From: Desulfovibrio desulfuricans | Lineage (GTDB): Bacteria; Desulfobacterota; Desulfovibrionia; Desulfovibrionales; Desulfovibrionaceae | Direction of reading: 5' to 3' | Assembly (NCBI GenBank): GCA_003251995.1 | Contig: QKDT01000262.1 | Span: forward strand, 1 to 6,503 | Length of the DNA stretch: 6,503 nt | Part shown: piece by piece, positions 1 through 6,409 of the stretch | Position numbering within the stretch: the first letter of the stretch is position 1 | Layout of the letters: the number at the start of each line of letters is the position of its first letter | The notes under the pieces: model-generated | The model's database searches: none | Told to the model about the DNA's origin: nothing | Seen by the model: the letters and a program-made list of their open reading frames with translations, nothing else | Position numbers and translations under genes: made by a program

Positions 1-3000
1 ACAAGGAAGAGCAGATCCTTAAAGAACACGTGGTTGATAACGTGCAGCATGCCGCCCGCGTAGCCCAGCGCGCCGCCCGCGGCGACCGCCAGCACCATGT
101 AACCCAGTTGGCTCACCGTAGAGTAGATGAACACAAGCTTGATCACGTTGGTGCGCAGGGCCTGCACGGCAGCCATGATAATGGTGATGCCGCCGATCCA
201 CATGGCAACGGTGCTGATGATGTTCTGCTCCATGCCGCCCAGCACGCCAGCCAGCATAAAGCCGCCGCCAAGCAGCATGAACAGCTTGATGAGGCCAAGG
301 ATGGCGCTCTTAAGCAGTACGGACGAGATGTAGCCGGAAACAGGCGTGGGTGCCAGCGCCGGGTGCATCTGCCAGTCAATGCGGAAGGGCAGTTGAGCCG
401 CCTTCATCAGGAAGCCAGCCGCCAGCAGGGCCATGCCAAGCCAGGCCGCGCCGTGGGGCATGTAGGGGGCCGCGCCGGTGAGCAGTGTGGCGTTGAAAGG
501 CGTAAACGGCCCCACAACGCACAGGCCCAAAAAGATAAAGCCAGCGCCAAACACGTTGAAGATAAAGTACTTGAAGGCCTCACGCAGCGAGTCGGTATCG
601 CCTTCGTGGGCAATGGCGAGGTACAGCGTCCACGAGCTCATGATTTCCCAGAACAGGAAGAAGCTCAGCATGTACTGGCTGGCTGCCATGCCGACCAGAC
701 CGCCGCACATGGCGGTAAAGGCGCAGTAGAAGCGCCACTGGCGGTGGCTGTGTTCCATGTATCCCAGCGCGTATGCCATGTTGACAGCGCCAAGCACAGG
801 AACCAGCAGGGCAAAGCAGAAGGAAAGCGTATCAAGCCCGCGACCAAACAGGATAACCAGCAGCGCGGTAAACAGCAGCACGCCCACGCTGGCCCATCCG
901 GCCTTCTTGCGGTCGCGGTAGAACAGGGCGGGCACAACCGCGCCAAACACCGGTACAACCACAAAGATGGGCCAGGAAACATTCATGGCGACCAGAACTT
1001 CAGGGTCGTTGAGGTTGGGTGTGAAGCACAGGGAGGCCACAGGAACCACAAGGTTCATGGCGATCTGCGGGGCAAGGCCCATGATAACGCAAATTGCCGC
1101 CAGAGTCGCCATGCCAATCTGCATGCTACGTGGCGCGTCGGTCACGGTGGGCAGGTCGGCGGGGCGTTCTTCGAACACCAGAGTTTTAAGAATGCGCGTA
1201 TAGTAGATCAGGCCCACCAGCGAACCGCCCAGAATCAGGGCCGCCAGCCAGATGTGCCCGGCGGCTGTAGCCGCCTGGATCATCAGAAACTTACTGTAAA
1301 AAGCGCCAAAGGGCGGCAGCCCCATGATGCTCACCAGGCCGATGCCCATGCAGGCAACGGTGACGGGCATCTGGCGACCAAGGCCGCGCAGGTCTGCAAG
1401 CTTGCGGCTGCCCGTGCGCATGATGAGAGCGCCCGCGCCAAGGAAGAGCAGGTCTTTCATGATGGCGTGGTTGAGCATGTGCCACAGCGCGCCAGTGGTA
1501 GACAGCCATGTGCCTACGCCGAGCACCAGAGCGATTTCACCAATCTGCCCAAGGGTCGAATAGGCCAGCATGCGTTTGATGTCGTCCTGACGCAGGGCCA
1601 TGACCTCGCCAAAGATCAGGGTAGCCGCGCCCATGGTCACAAGGCCGGTGCCCAGCCAGGAGAGGCCGAACAGACCGGGCATGCCCACGATCATGGGCCG
1701 CATGAGCAGCACAGCCACGATGCCGAACACACCCATCTTGGTGATGATACCCGAAAGGGGACCAGACACTGAAGAAGGCGCAGCAGGGTGGGCGTCAGGC
1801 AGCCAGGAGTGCAGGGGCACAAGGCCCATCTTTACGCCAAAACCAGCAAGGCAAAGCACAAACGCACCCTGCATCAGGCCAGTGGTGAGCGTGGGCGCAC
1901 CCAGCAGCAAAAGGCCGGGCAGCATAAACAGCGCGCCGCCCGCGCACATGACGTAATATTTGAGGCCAGCATCATAGGCGCTGCGGTTGTCCTCATGCAC
2001 CACCAGAAAATAGGAGGCGAAGGTCATGAGTTCCCAGTAGCCGTACATCGCCGTTGAATCGCCAGCAGAAACAATGCCCGCCAGCGAGGCGAAGGTCAGC
2101 AGCAGGAAGAACCAGTAGCGGCCCTGACGTTCGTGAATGTAGCTCAGCGAGTATATGCTGACGACCAGGCCCACAACAGCGATCATTACCAGGAAAAGCT
2201 TTGCCGTGGGGGCCGCCGGGGCTGCGATGGTGGTTGCCAACGCCAGAGCGGAGAAGGCCACGCCCACCAGGGGCGCACGGTCAAACTTTACCAGGAAGGC
2301 GATGCCGGTCAGGAACGCACCGGCGTAATAACACCAGTATGCCGGGTGCGAAGCCGAATGCGGGATCACTGCATTGTAGGAAGAAGCGAAAAGCTCAGTG
2401 ATAGGCCCTCTGAACAGACCCAGCAGAGCCACAACTACAGCAAGACCCATCATCACAAAGACATTGCCCGAAGGCGCTGCCCAGGATGCGGTGCTGTCTT
2501 CATTGGAAGTATCAAGTACGGCTATGCGTACCGCTTCCACATGCAGCCAAACAAGTACTGTAGTGGCAAGGGCCATACACACCAGCGCCGCCATGGCGCC
2601 GGGCATGCTGCCCAAAATGCCAGAACTGATGAACATGCGGGCTTCAGGCACCAAAAATGGCGAGCCGCCCACCGCTGCCAGCATGCCAAGGCCGAAGCAG
2701 GCTGCTGTCCAGGGTTGGCGCTTGCCAGTGGCACGCAGATCCTCGAGCTGAACAGGCGCGCTGAGCGCCGGGGGGGTAAGCCGTTGCAGGGCGGCAAGGG
2801 CCAGCAGCCGAGCTGCTGCCTGGAACAGTACAAAGAGCCACAGCCCCGTACTATTGATGCCGCCGCTGGCTCCAAGACCCAGGCAGAATATGCCTGCATC
2901 GTGTAGCGAACCCCATAGGATCAGGCTGCGGGGATTGTTGCGCTGTCGCACGGACTGCGCCGCGCCGTACAGCATAAGGGCCATGCCCACGAGAAGCGGC

Positions 3001-3038
3001 ACAAGAAAGCCGCCTGCCGAAAACAGTGATTCCGTCAT
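1..3038 (-). CDS. cooM: CooM-like hydrogenase membrane subunit with two fused antiporter modules (partial; C-terminus beyond left edge)
   Basis: An open frame of 1012 codons from ATG at 3038 runs off the left edge without a stop, so the 3' end is missing. The product is almost entirely hydrophobic and polytopic. Two Proton_antipo_M-type modules follow one another. Module A (about 280-620) has YWELM with Glu336, GVKMGLVPLHSWLPDAH with Lys403, ITKMG with Lys434 and NHAIMKDLLFLGAG with Lys528. Module B (about 740 to the edge) has FWEIM with Glu798, FLMKAAQLPF with Lys879, LLKSA with Lys910 and NHVFFKDLLFL with Lys1007. In NuoL, NuoM and HyfB these charged residues form the proton path. Residues 1-270 add further membrane helices. 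A tandem antiporter protein of more than 1000 aa matches CooM of CO-induced group 4 [NiFe] hydrogenases (about 1,250 aa), which couples CO-driven H2 production to ion pumping in the cytoplasmic membrane. A GGGG ribosome site lies 6 nt before the ATG. The family is certain; the name cooM is inferred, and another group 4 hydrogenase or complex I-like subunit is possible. Confidence 0.8.
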   Translation of the reverse strand, partial: MTESLFSAGGFLVPLLVGMALMLYGAAQSVRQRNNPRSLILWGSLHDAGIFCLGLGASGGINSTGLWLFVLFQAAARLLALAALQRLTPPALSAPVQLEDLRATGKRQPWTAACFGLGMLAAVGGSPFLVPEARMFISSGILGSMPGAMAALVCMALATTVLVWLHVEAVRIAVLDTSNEDSTASWAAPSGNVFVMMGLAVVVALLGLFRGPITELFASSYNAVIPHSASHPAYWCYYAGAFLTGIAFLVKFDRAPLVGVAFSALALATTIAAPAAPTAKLFLVMIAVVGLVVSIYSLSYIHERQGRYWFFLLLTFASLAGIVSAGDSTAMYGYWELMTFASYFLVVHEDNRSAYDAGLKYYVMCAGGALFMLPGLLLLGAPTLTTGLMQGAFVLCLAGFGVKMGLVPLHSWLPDAHPAAPSSVSGPLSGIITKMGVFGIVAVLLMRPMIVGMPGLFGLSWLGTGLVTMGAATLIFGEVMALRQDDIKRMLAYSTLGQIGEIALVLGVGTWLSTTGALWHMLNHAIMKDLLFLGAGALIMRTGSRKLADLRGLGRQMPVTVACMGIGLVSIMGLPPFGAFYSKFLMIQAATAAGHIWLAALILGGSLVGLIYYTRILKTLVFEERPADLPTVTDAPRSMQIGMATLAAICVIMGLAPQIAMNLVVPVASLCFTPNLNDPEVLVAMNVSWPIFVVVPVFGAVVPALFYRDRKKAGWASVGVLLFTALLVILFGRGLDTLSFCFALLVPVLGAVNMAYALGYMEHSHRQWRFYCAFTAMCGGLVGMAASQYMLSFFLFWEIMSSWTLYLAIAHEGDTDSLREAFKYFIFNVFGAGFIFLGLCVVGPFTPFNATLLTGAAPYMPHGAAWLGMALLAAGFLMKAAQLPFRIDWQMHPALAPTPVSGYISSVLLKSAILGLIKLFMLLGGGFMLAGVLGGMEQNIISTVAMWIGGITIIMAAVQALRTNVIKLVFIYSTVSQLGYMVLAVAAGGALGYAGGMLHVINHVFFKDLLFL

Positions 3039-3044
3039 AGTTTG

Positions 3045-3048
3045 CCCC
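3045..3048 (-). promoter_or_regulatory. Ribosome binding site supporting the cooM start
   Basis: On the minus strand the sequence reads ACGGGGCAAACT followed by ATG. The GGGG core sits 6 nt from the start codon, which is good Shine-Dalgarno spacing. It supports ATG at 3038 as the start, giving an N-terminus that begins MTESLFSAGGF and enters the membrane within about ten residues. Confidence 0.5.
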
Positions 3049-3085
3049 GTGGTTTGCGGGTCTCTCGGATGTACCCGGCGGATCA

Positions 3086-3103
3086 GCCCGGTCAAGTCCG
3101 GGC
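3086..3103. repeat. Perfect 6-bp inverted repeat (hairpin) in the cooM leader
   Basis: GCCCGG and CCGGGC flank a 6-nt loop (TCAAGT). The structure ends 48 nt before the cooM start codon. If the promoter is farther upstream, the transcript carries a stable GC-only hairpin in its leader. There is no T-run after it on either strand, so it is not a standard intrinsic terminator. It could be an operator dyad or an mRNA structure that affects translation or stability. Confidence 0.5.
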
Positions 3104-3124
3104 CGCACTCCCTAAATGGCATCG

Positions 3125-3143
3125 TGGTATCAACACCATACCA
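3125..3143. promoter_or_regulatory. Candidate operator: 6-bp inverted repeat TGGTAT-N7-ATACCA
   Basis: TGGTAT (3125-3130) and ATACCA (3138-3143) form a perfect dyad with a 7-bp spacer, about 90-110 bp upstream of the cooM start. The nonamer TGGTATCAA at 3125-3133 recurs exactly at 3246-3254. A dyad with a repeated half-site 121 bp away suggests binding by a dimeric regulator. It does not match the TGTCR...YGACA pattern expected of CooA; only a lone TGTCG (3144-3148) adjoins it. The assignment is inferred from symmetry and position only. Confidence 0.3.
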
Positions 3144-3187
3144 TGTCGTGAAAAAATGTTTTTAAAGAGTGTTTTTGCCTTAGCCCA

Positions 3188-3210
3188 CTTTGCAAAGCGT
3201 TGCAAGCAAC
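3188..3210. repeat. Two adjacent short palindromes, CTTTGCAAAG and GTTGC-AA-GCAAC
   Basis: CTTTGCAAAG (3188-3197) is a perfect 10-bp palindrome. It is followed after one base by GTTGCAAGCAAC (3199-3210), two 5-bp arms around AA. Both share the core TTGCAA/TGCAA. They lie about 150-170 bp upstream of the cooM start, where an activator could act. No good -35/-10 pair was found next to them. Chance palindromes of this size are not rare, so the meaning is uncertain. Confidence 0.3.
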
Positions 3211-3392
3211 AACTCTTTCAAGAAGATCAGGTAGATTGCAAAAAATGGTATCAAAATGACTAATGTGAGGGTATGAGCAAGTTACTCTTTGCTATTTGCG
3301 CGATTTTGAGAGGCTGTGAAATCGGTACGTTAGTCTTGAATTAACTGTTTACACAAACAAATTGTGCAAAAAAGCGCTAATACATTGTGCAA

Positions 3393-3415
3393 CGTTGTGA
3401 AATTCAATGACAACG
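3393..3415. promoter_or_regulatory. Candidate CRP/FNR-type dyad CGTTGTGA-N7-TGACAACG
   Basis: The arms CGTTGTGA (3393-3400) and TGACAACG (3408-3415) are complementary at 7 of 8 positions around a 7-bp spacer. The half-site TTGTGA resembles those used by CRP/FNR-superfamily regulators, which include CooA and HcpR, but the canonical spacer for TGTGA arms is 6 bp, so the fit is imperfect. It is about 355-378 bp upstream of cooM. This could be a regulator site or chance symmetry in AT-rich DNA. Confidence 0.25.
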
Positions 3416-3613
3416 GCATTTTAAAATGTGATTTTTTGAACTATCTCCATTACTGGGTAATCACGCAAAAAGTGCCGTAGCACAAAATTTCGATACGTGT
3501 TAATTGTGCGCCGAAATTGATAGCAAATTCATTGCGCGCAGTCGTGTTTTTTGTGATTTATTTTACCAGTGTTGGCATGAGGTTTAGTAAGTGAAAGAAA
3601 AAATAGCGGGCGG

Positions 3614-3635
3614 GAAATTTTTTTGAAATTTTTTT
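3614..3635. repeat. Perfect tandem repeat, two copies of the 11-mer GAAATTTTTTT
   Basis: The 11-mer occurs twice without interruption at 3614-3624 and 3625-3635. Each unit is an AAATTTTTTT tract, so the tracts are spaced about one helical turn apart, the arrangement that gives intrinsically curved DNA. On the minus strand it reads as phased A-tracts similar to an UP element or a nucleoid-protein site. It lies between the end of gpsA and the far upstream side of cooM. Confidence 0.6.
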
Positions 3636-3807
3636 AAGGGCCTCAGAGTTCAAGGCAAGCTTGGCAATGGGCACAAGTGCGGCGCTCAATACCTACCGGC
3701 GCAACGAGAGCCCGCCTTTGCAGTATCAGACAGCAATAGGGCAGCAAATCACACTGCAATTTGTATGATGTGCGATATAGTATAGGGCTGATGTTGTGCG
3801 GAAGGTA

Positions 3808-4803
3808 TTATTCGTCTCGCAGACGGCGAGACATGAGATCGTGCAGCACTTCCAGAGGATCGCGGTCTTCGTAAAGGATGCTGTACACAGCCTCTGTGAG
3901 CGGAGCGTCAACATGCAGTCGATGTGCAAGTTCGTAGATGGCGGCAGTGGTTTTGACACCTTCCGCCACCATGCCCAGGCTGGTTGTGATATGCTCGAGC
4001 TTTTCGCCACGGCCCAGACGTAGCCCCACCTGACGGTTACGTGAAAGGTCGCCTGTGCAGGTGAGGGTGAGGTCGCCCAAGCCGGAAAGCCCCATGAATG
4101 TATGCGGTAGCGCGCCGCGGGCCACACCCAGGCGGCTCATTTCCGCCAGGCCTCTGGTCACAAGCGCCGCGCGGCTGTTGTGCCCCAGGCCAAGGCCATC
4201 ACAAACTCCCGCGGCGATCGCCATGACGTTTTTAACAGCGCCGCCCATTTCAACGCCCATGACGTCCGTACTGGAATAACAGCGAAAGGCGCTGCCAGAA
4301 AAAATCTGTCGCAGCATATGCCCTAGCGCTTCATCTGCCGCTGCCAGCACCACTGCGGTGGGCAGGCCGCGGAGGACATCCGCCGCAAATGACGGGCCAG
4401 AAAGTACCGCGTATCGCGGCTGCACATGCCCAAGGCTCTGCTGCGTTATTTCAGCGCAGGTGGCAAGGTTTGTGGTTTCGATGCCTTTGGCTGCGTTTAC
4501 CAGCACCACATTTTTGCGAAAAACTGATGCGTTGGTAGCCAGCCAGCCCCGCAACTGCTGGCAGGGCACAGCCAGCACAACGATACCGCGGCCCATTGCC
4601 GAGGGATCCGTTGTGGCGGTAAGGGCGGCGTGCAGGGTAAAGCCTGGCAGGTAGCGTGGGTTTTCGTGCCGGGAGCATACAGCCTCTGCCACCACGCTAT
4701 CGCGCAGCCAGAGGCAGGTATCATAACCATTGGCGGACAGCAGGTGAGCAAGGGCCGTGCCCCAGCTTCCACCGCCCGCAACGCAGATGGCTGGATTGGA
4801 CAT
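3808..4803 (-). CDS. gpsA: NAD(P)+-dependent glycerol-3-phosphate dehydrogenase
   Basis: This cytoplasmic enzyme reduces dihydroxyacetone phosphate to sn-glycerol 3-phosphate, the backbone precursor for phospholipids. The complete 331-aa product has the usual family length. It opens with a Rossmann nucleotide-binding loop, CVAGGGSWGTALA (residues 7-19), preceded by only six residues, which supports ATG at 4803. Later family motifs are VNAAKGIE (Lys106), LSGPSFA (134-140), GGAVKNVMAIAAG with the catalytic-type Lys191, GLGDLTLTCTG with Asp244, SRNRQVG (254-260) for substrate phosphate binding, and MVAEGVKT (Glu281). All expected active-site positions are present. Its start lies 7 nt after the stop of the upstream peptidase gene. 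The only G-rich ribosome site (GGGG at 4817-4820) is 13 nt away inside that gene, so translational coupling is likely. No clear terminator follows. Confidence 0.96.
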   Translation of the reverse strand: MSNPAICVAGGGSWGTALAHLLSANGYDTCLWLRDSVVAEAVCSRHENPRYLPGFTLHAALTATTDPSAMGRGIVVLAVPCQQLRGWLATNASVFRKNVVLVNAAKGIETTNLATCAEITQQSLGHVQPRYAVLSGPSFAADVLRGLPTAVVLAAADEALGHMLRQIFSGSAFRCYSSTDVMGVEMGGAVKNVMAIAAGVCDGLGLGHNSRAALVTRGLAEMSRLGVARGALPHTFMGLSGLGDLTLTCTGDLSRNRQVGLRLGRGEKLEHITTSLGMVAEGVKTTAAIYELAHRLHVDAPLTEAVYSILYEDRDPLEVLHDLMSRRLRDE

Positions 4804-4810
4804 GATTGGT

Positions 4811-6367
4811 TTAGAACCCCAGATTTGATTCCGGCCCGGGTTTGTCGGGCAGTCTGTCTGTGGAATTGGACGGCGTATTGTTGTTGGTCATACGGTTGCG
4901 CTCAGAAACAAAGCGTACCAGGAACATGCCACTGAATCGCTGGCCTTTATACACCTCAACGCGGTACAGCCTGCCCTGGCGGTCAACGGAAAAACGGGAG
5001 TGAAAGTCTTTGAGCGTCATGACCTCGCCACTTTCATCCTTGCGACCACTGTCATAGCCAATGGCGTTGACCCGGTATCCTTCCACAGGTTTCACAAGCA
5101 GATTTTGGGATACTTCCAGGATATGCCCGAATGGAGCCTCGGTTTCGTGCCCGTCTGCAAGTACCTTCATGCCCGTAAGGCTGTGATCCATCTCGCGCCA
5201 TTCAGGGCGGATAAGCGTGATCATTCTGTTGCCATAATGGACGCAGTACTGACCTTCCTCGCCTTTGGCGCAGGGCAGCACCGCCATGATGGGTTTAGAA
5301 GTAACCGCCTGTGCGGGAGCGTCCTTTGAAAGCGGCAGCAGATTGATGGATGGGCGCACATCCTCCAGCGGCAGAAAGACCCTGTTGTCTGCAAAGGATA
5401 CGTCCAGCTTGTCCAGCAGGGCCTCGCGCACGCCCTCGGGGGTCAGGGCAAAGCCGCGCGTGAACTCAATGCCTGCCTGGGCCAAAAAGGATTCTACCAT
5501 GAGCAGGTGGTAGTAAGCGCGCACTTCAACAGAAAATTCCTTGCTGGCTTCCAGCCCAAAGGCCGCCTTTCCTTGCAGTACAGCATAGTAGGAAAGGCTT
5601 CTATCCATTTCATGATCGCCTTCGGCGGTTCTGGTATTATGAACATGCAGCGCGTGCTGAGCTGAGAGCAGCTTGTTGTTGGCAGATGCCGCGGCCTGTC
5701 GGGCCTCATCGCCCAGTGATCCCATGAAGGCCCCAGACACGGCTTCCTGGTCAATGATGACAGACTGCCCCCAGCGGTTGGGGTTGCGTAGCTTGTCTTC
5801 AAACGTGGGGCGGTAATAGCCGCTGCCGTCGTGCAGGTTGAGTACGAGCCGCACACGCGGATTACGTATAAGTTCCTGAATGCGGCGAACCGTGCCAAAT
5901 TCGGGATCCTTGTTGTCGAGTTTAGCAAATTTGCGATTCATGTCGCCGTGCAGCCCGCGCGATCGCTTGATAATGCTGGGAAAATTGAGATTGGGCACCA
6001 CCCACATCACACCCTTGCGGATGGTATAATGCGTGGTCAGCAGCGTGGCGGCAGAAAAGCCGCCCGGCTCGTCACCCTGAATACCGCCTACCACCAACAC
6101 CACAGGCGAAGCTTGGGCCTCTGTGGACAGCACGGAAGAATCCCCATCTGTGCTGCCATCGGTATGCGCAAGGGCGGGGGTGCCCTTAACCTGCGCCTGA
6201 GGGTCGTCGCCCAGCCGTATTGTTGTAAAGTCCAGCGCAAAATTGGAGGGGGCGGCCCCCGCGGCAGATGTCACAAAAAGACAGCACAGGAAAAGAAAAC
6301 AAAGGCTCAAAAATCGGCCCTTGCCCGCGCAAAATATACTGGCGACAGTGTTGGTTTGTGTTTGCAT
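4811..6367 (-). CDS. Exported M99-family zinc carboxypeptidase, Csd4/Pgp1-like peptidoglycan D,L-carboxypeptidase
   Basis: The 518-aa product starts with a Sec-type signal: basic residues Lys17 and Arg19, a hydrophobic core at about 20-33 (FLSLCFLFLCCLF), then a small-residue cleavage region TSAAGAAP. No lipobox was seen, so it is probably periplasmic. The catalytic domain (about 88-300) carries GGIQGDEPGG with zinc ligands Gln97 and Glu100, DMNRKF with Asn144/Arg145, LNLHDGSGYYRP with zinc ligand His179, and GLEASKEF with the presumed catalytic Glu273. The Gln-x-x-Glu...His set, rather than His-x-x-Glu, is the mark of M99. Helicobacter Csd4 (Gln46, Glu49, His128, Glu222) has the same spacing. 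Csd4 trims tripeptide stems to dipeptides and controls cell curvature. Residues 300-490 probably form the beta-rich C-terminal domains, with Cys366/Cys375 a possible disulfide. The polar, Asn-rich tail (about 490-518) looks disordered. No good ribosome site precedes the ATG. It is the first gene of a pair with gpsA. Confidence 0.85.
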   Translation of the reverse strand: MQTQTNTVASIFCAGKGRFLSLCFLFLCCLFVTSAAGAAPSNFALDFTTIRLGDDPQAQVKGTPALAHTDGSTDGDSSVLSTEAQASPVVLVVGGIQGDEPGGFSAATLLTTHYTIRKGVMWVVPNLNFPSIIKRSRGLHGDMNRKFAKLDNKDPEFGTVRRIQELIRNPRVRLVLNLHDGSGYYRPTFEDKLRNPNRWGQSVIIDQEAVSGAFMGSLGDEARQAAASANNKLLSAQHALHVHNTRTAEGDHEMDRSLSYYAVLQGKAAFGLEASKEFSVEVRAYYHLLMVESFLAQAGIEFTRGFALTPEGVREALLDKLDVSFADNRVFLPLEDVRPSINLLPLSKDAPAQAVTSKPIMAVLPCAKGEEGQYCVHYGNRMITLIRPEWREMDHSLTGMKVLADGHETEAPFGHILEVSQNLLVKPVEGYRVNAIGYDSGRKDESGEVMTLKDFHSRFSVDRQGRLYRVEVYKGQRFSGMFLVRFVSERNRMTNNNTPSNSTDRLPDKPGPESNLGF

Positions 6368-6403
6368 GCCTGTGGTGTGTTGCGCTGAAGGTGCAGAAGA
6401 TCA

Positions 6404-6409
6404 ATAATA
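6404..6409 (-). promoter_or_regulatory. Weak candidate -10 element for the peptidase-gpsA pair
   Basis: TATTAT on the minus strand matches the sigma70 -10 consensus at 5 of 6 positions and would give a leader of about 30 nt before the ATG at 6367. No good -35 hexamer lies at 16-18 bp, so this is a weak call. The remaining 6410-6503 shows no gene or other element that I can support. Confidence 0.2.

Larger units (their letters stand above)
3039..3807. other. 769-bp gene-free, AT-rich control region between gpsA and cooM
   Basis: Both flanking genes point left, so this region lies downstream of gpsA and upstream of cooM. No frame in it gives a believable protein. Base composition changes sharply: 3361-3420 has 22 G/C in 60 by hand count, against 47 in 60 at 421-480 inside cooM. 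It contains several inverted repeats (3086-3103, 3125-3143, 3188-3197, 3199-3210, 3346-3359, 3393-3415), a cluster of TTGTG words at about 3360-3555, and a tandem A/T-tract repeat at 3614-3635. I see no tRNA, and no clear hairpin followed by a T-run for the end of gpsA. The length and the dyads suggest that cooM has its own regulated promoter here, possibly with an unrecognised small RNA. Confidence 0.7.

Noticed and set aside
30..1772. 580-codon open frame on the plus strand, opposite cooM
   Set aside because: It is the antisense shadow of the GC-rich cooM frame. The protein is rich in His, Gln, Arg and Gly with no domain pattern, while the minus-strand frame has clear antiporter motifs.
2133..2906. 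257-codon open frame on the plus strand
   Set aside because: Also antisense to cooM. Its composition is low-complexity and has no recognisable motif.
3042..3263. Possible small plus-strand gene of 73 codons in the intergenic region
   Set aside because: It has no ribosome site, no hydrophobic or conserved pattern, and crosses the dyads near the cooM start. It looks like chance.
3060..3300. Canonical CooA site (TGTCR...YGACA) upstream of cooM
   Set aside because: Only an isolated TGTCG at 3144-3148 was found; no matching second half at the right distance.
3650..3760. tRNA or other structured RNA in the GC-richer island
   Set aside because: No acceptor stem, T-loop (GTTCRA in context) or cloverleaf pairing could be drawn on either strand.
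3590..3807. Intrinsic terminator for gpsA
   Set aside because: On the minus strand there are T-runs, such as at 3596-3603, but no stable GC stem directly before them. Weak pairings around 3698-3716 lack a T-run.
6260..6367. Lipoprotein signal on the M99 enzyme, because of the cysteines in the hydrophobic core
   Set aside because: Cys23, Cys28 and Cys29 sit inside the hydrophobic segment and no [LVI]-[AST]-[GA]-C lipobox is present. A signal peptidase I site after the small residues at 34-39 fits better.
5831..6388. 185-codon open frame on the plus strand
   Set aside because: It lies wholly opposite the M99 peptidase gene, whose signal peptide and catalytic residues identify the real frame.
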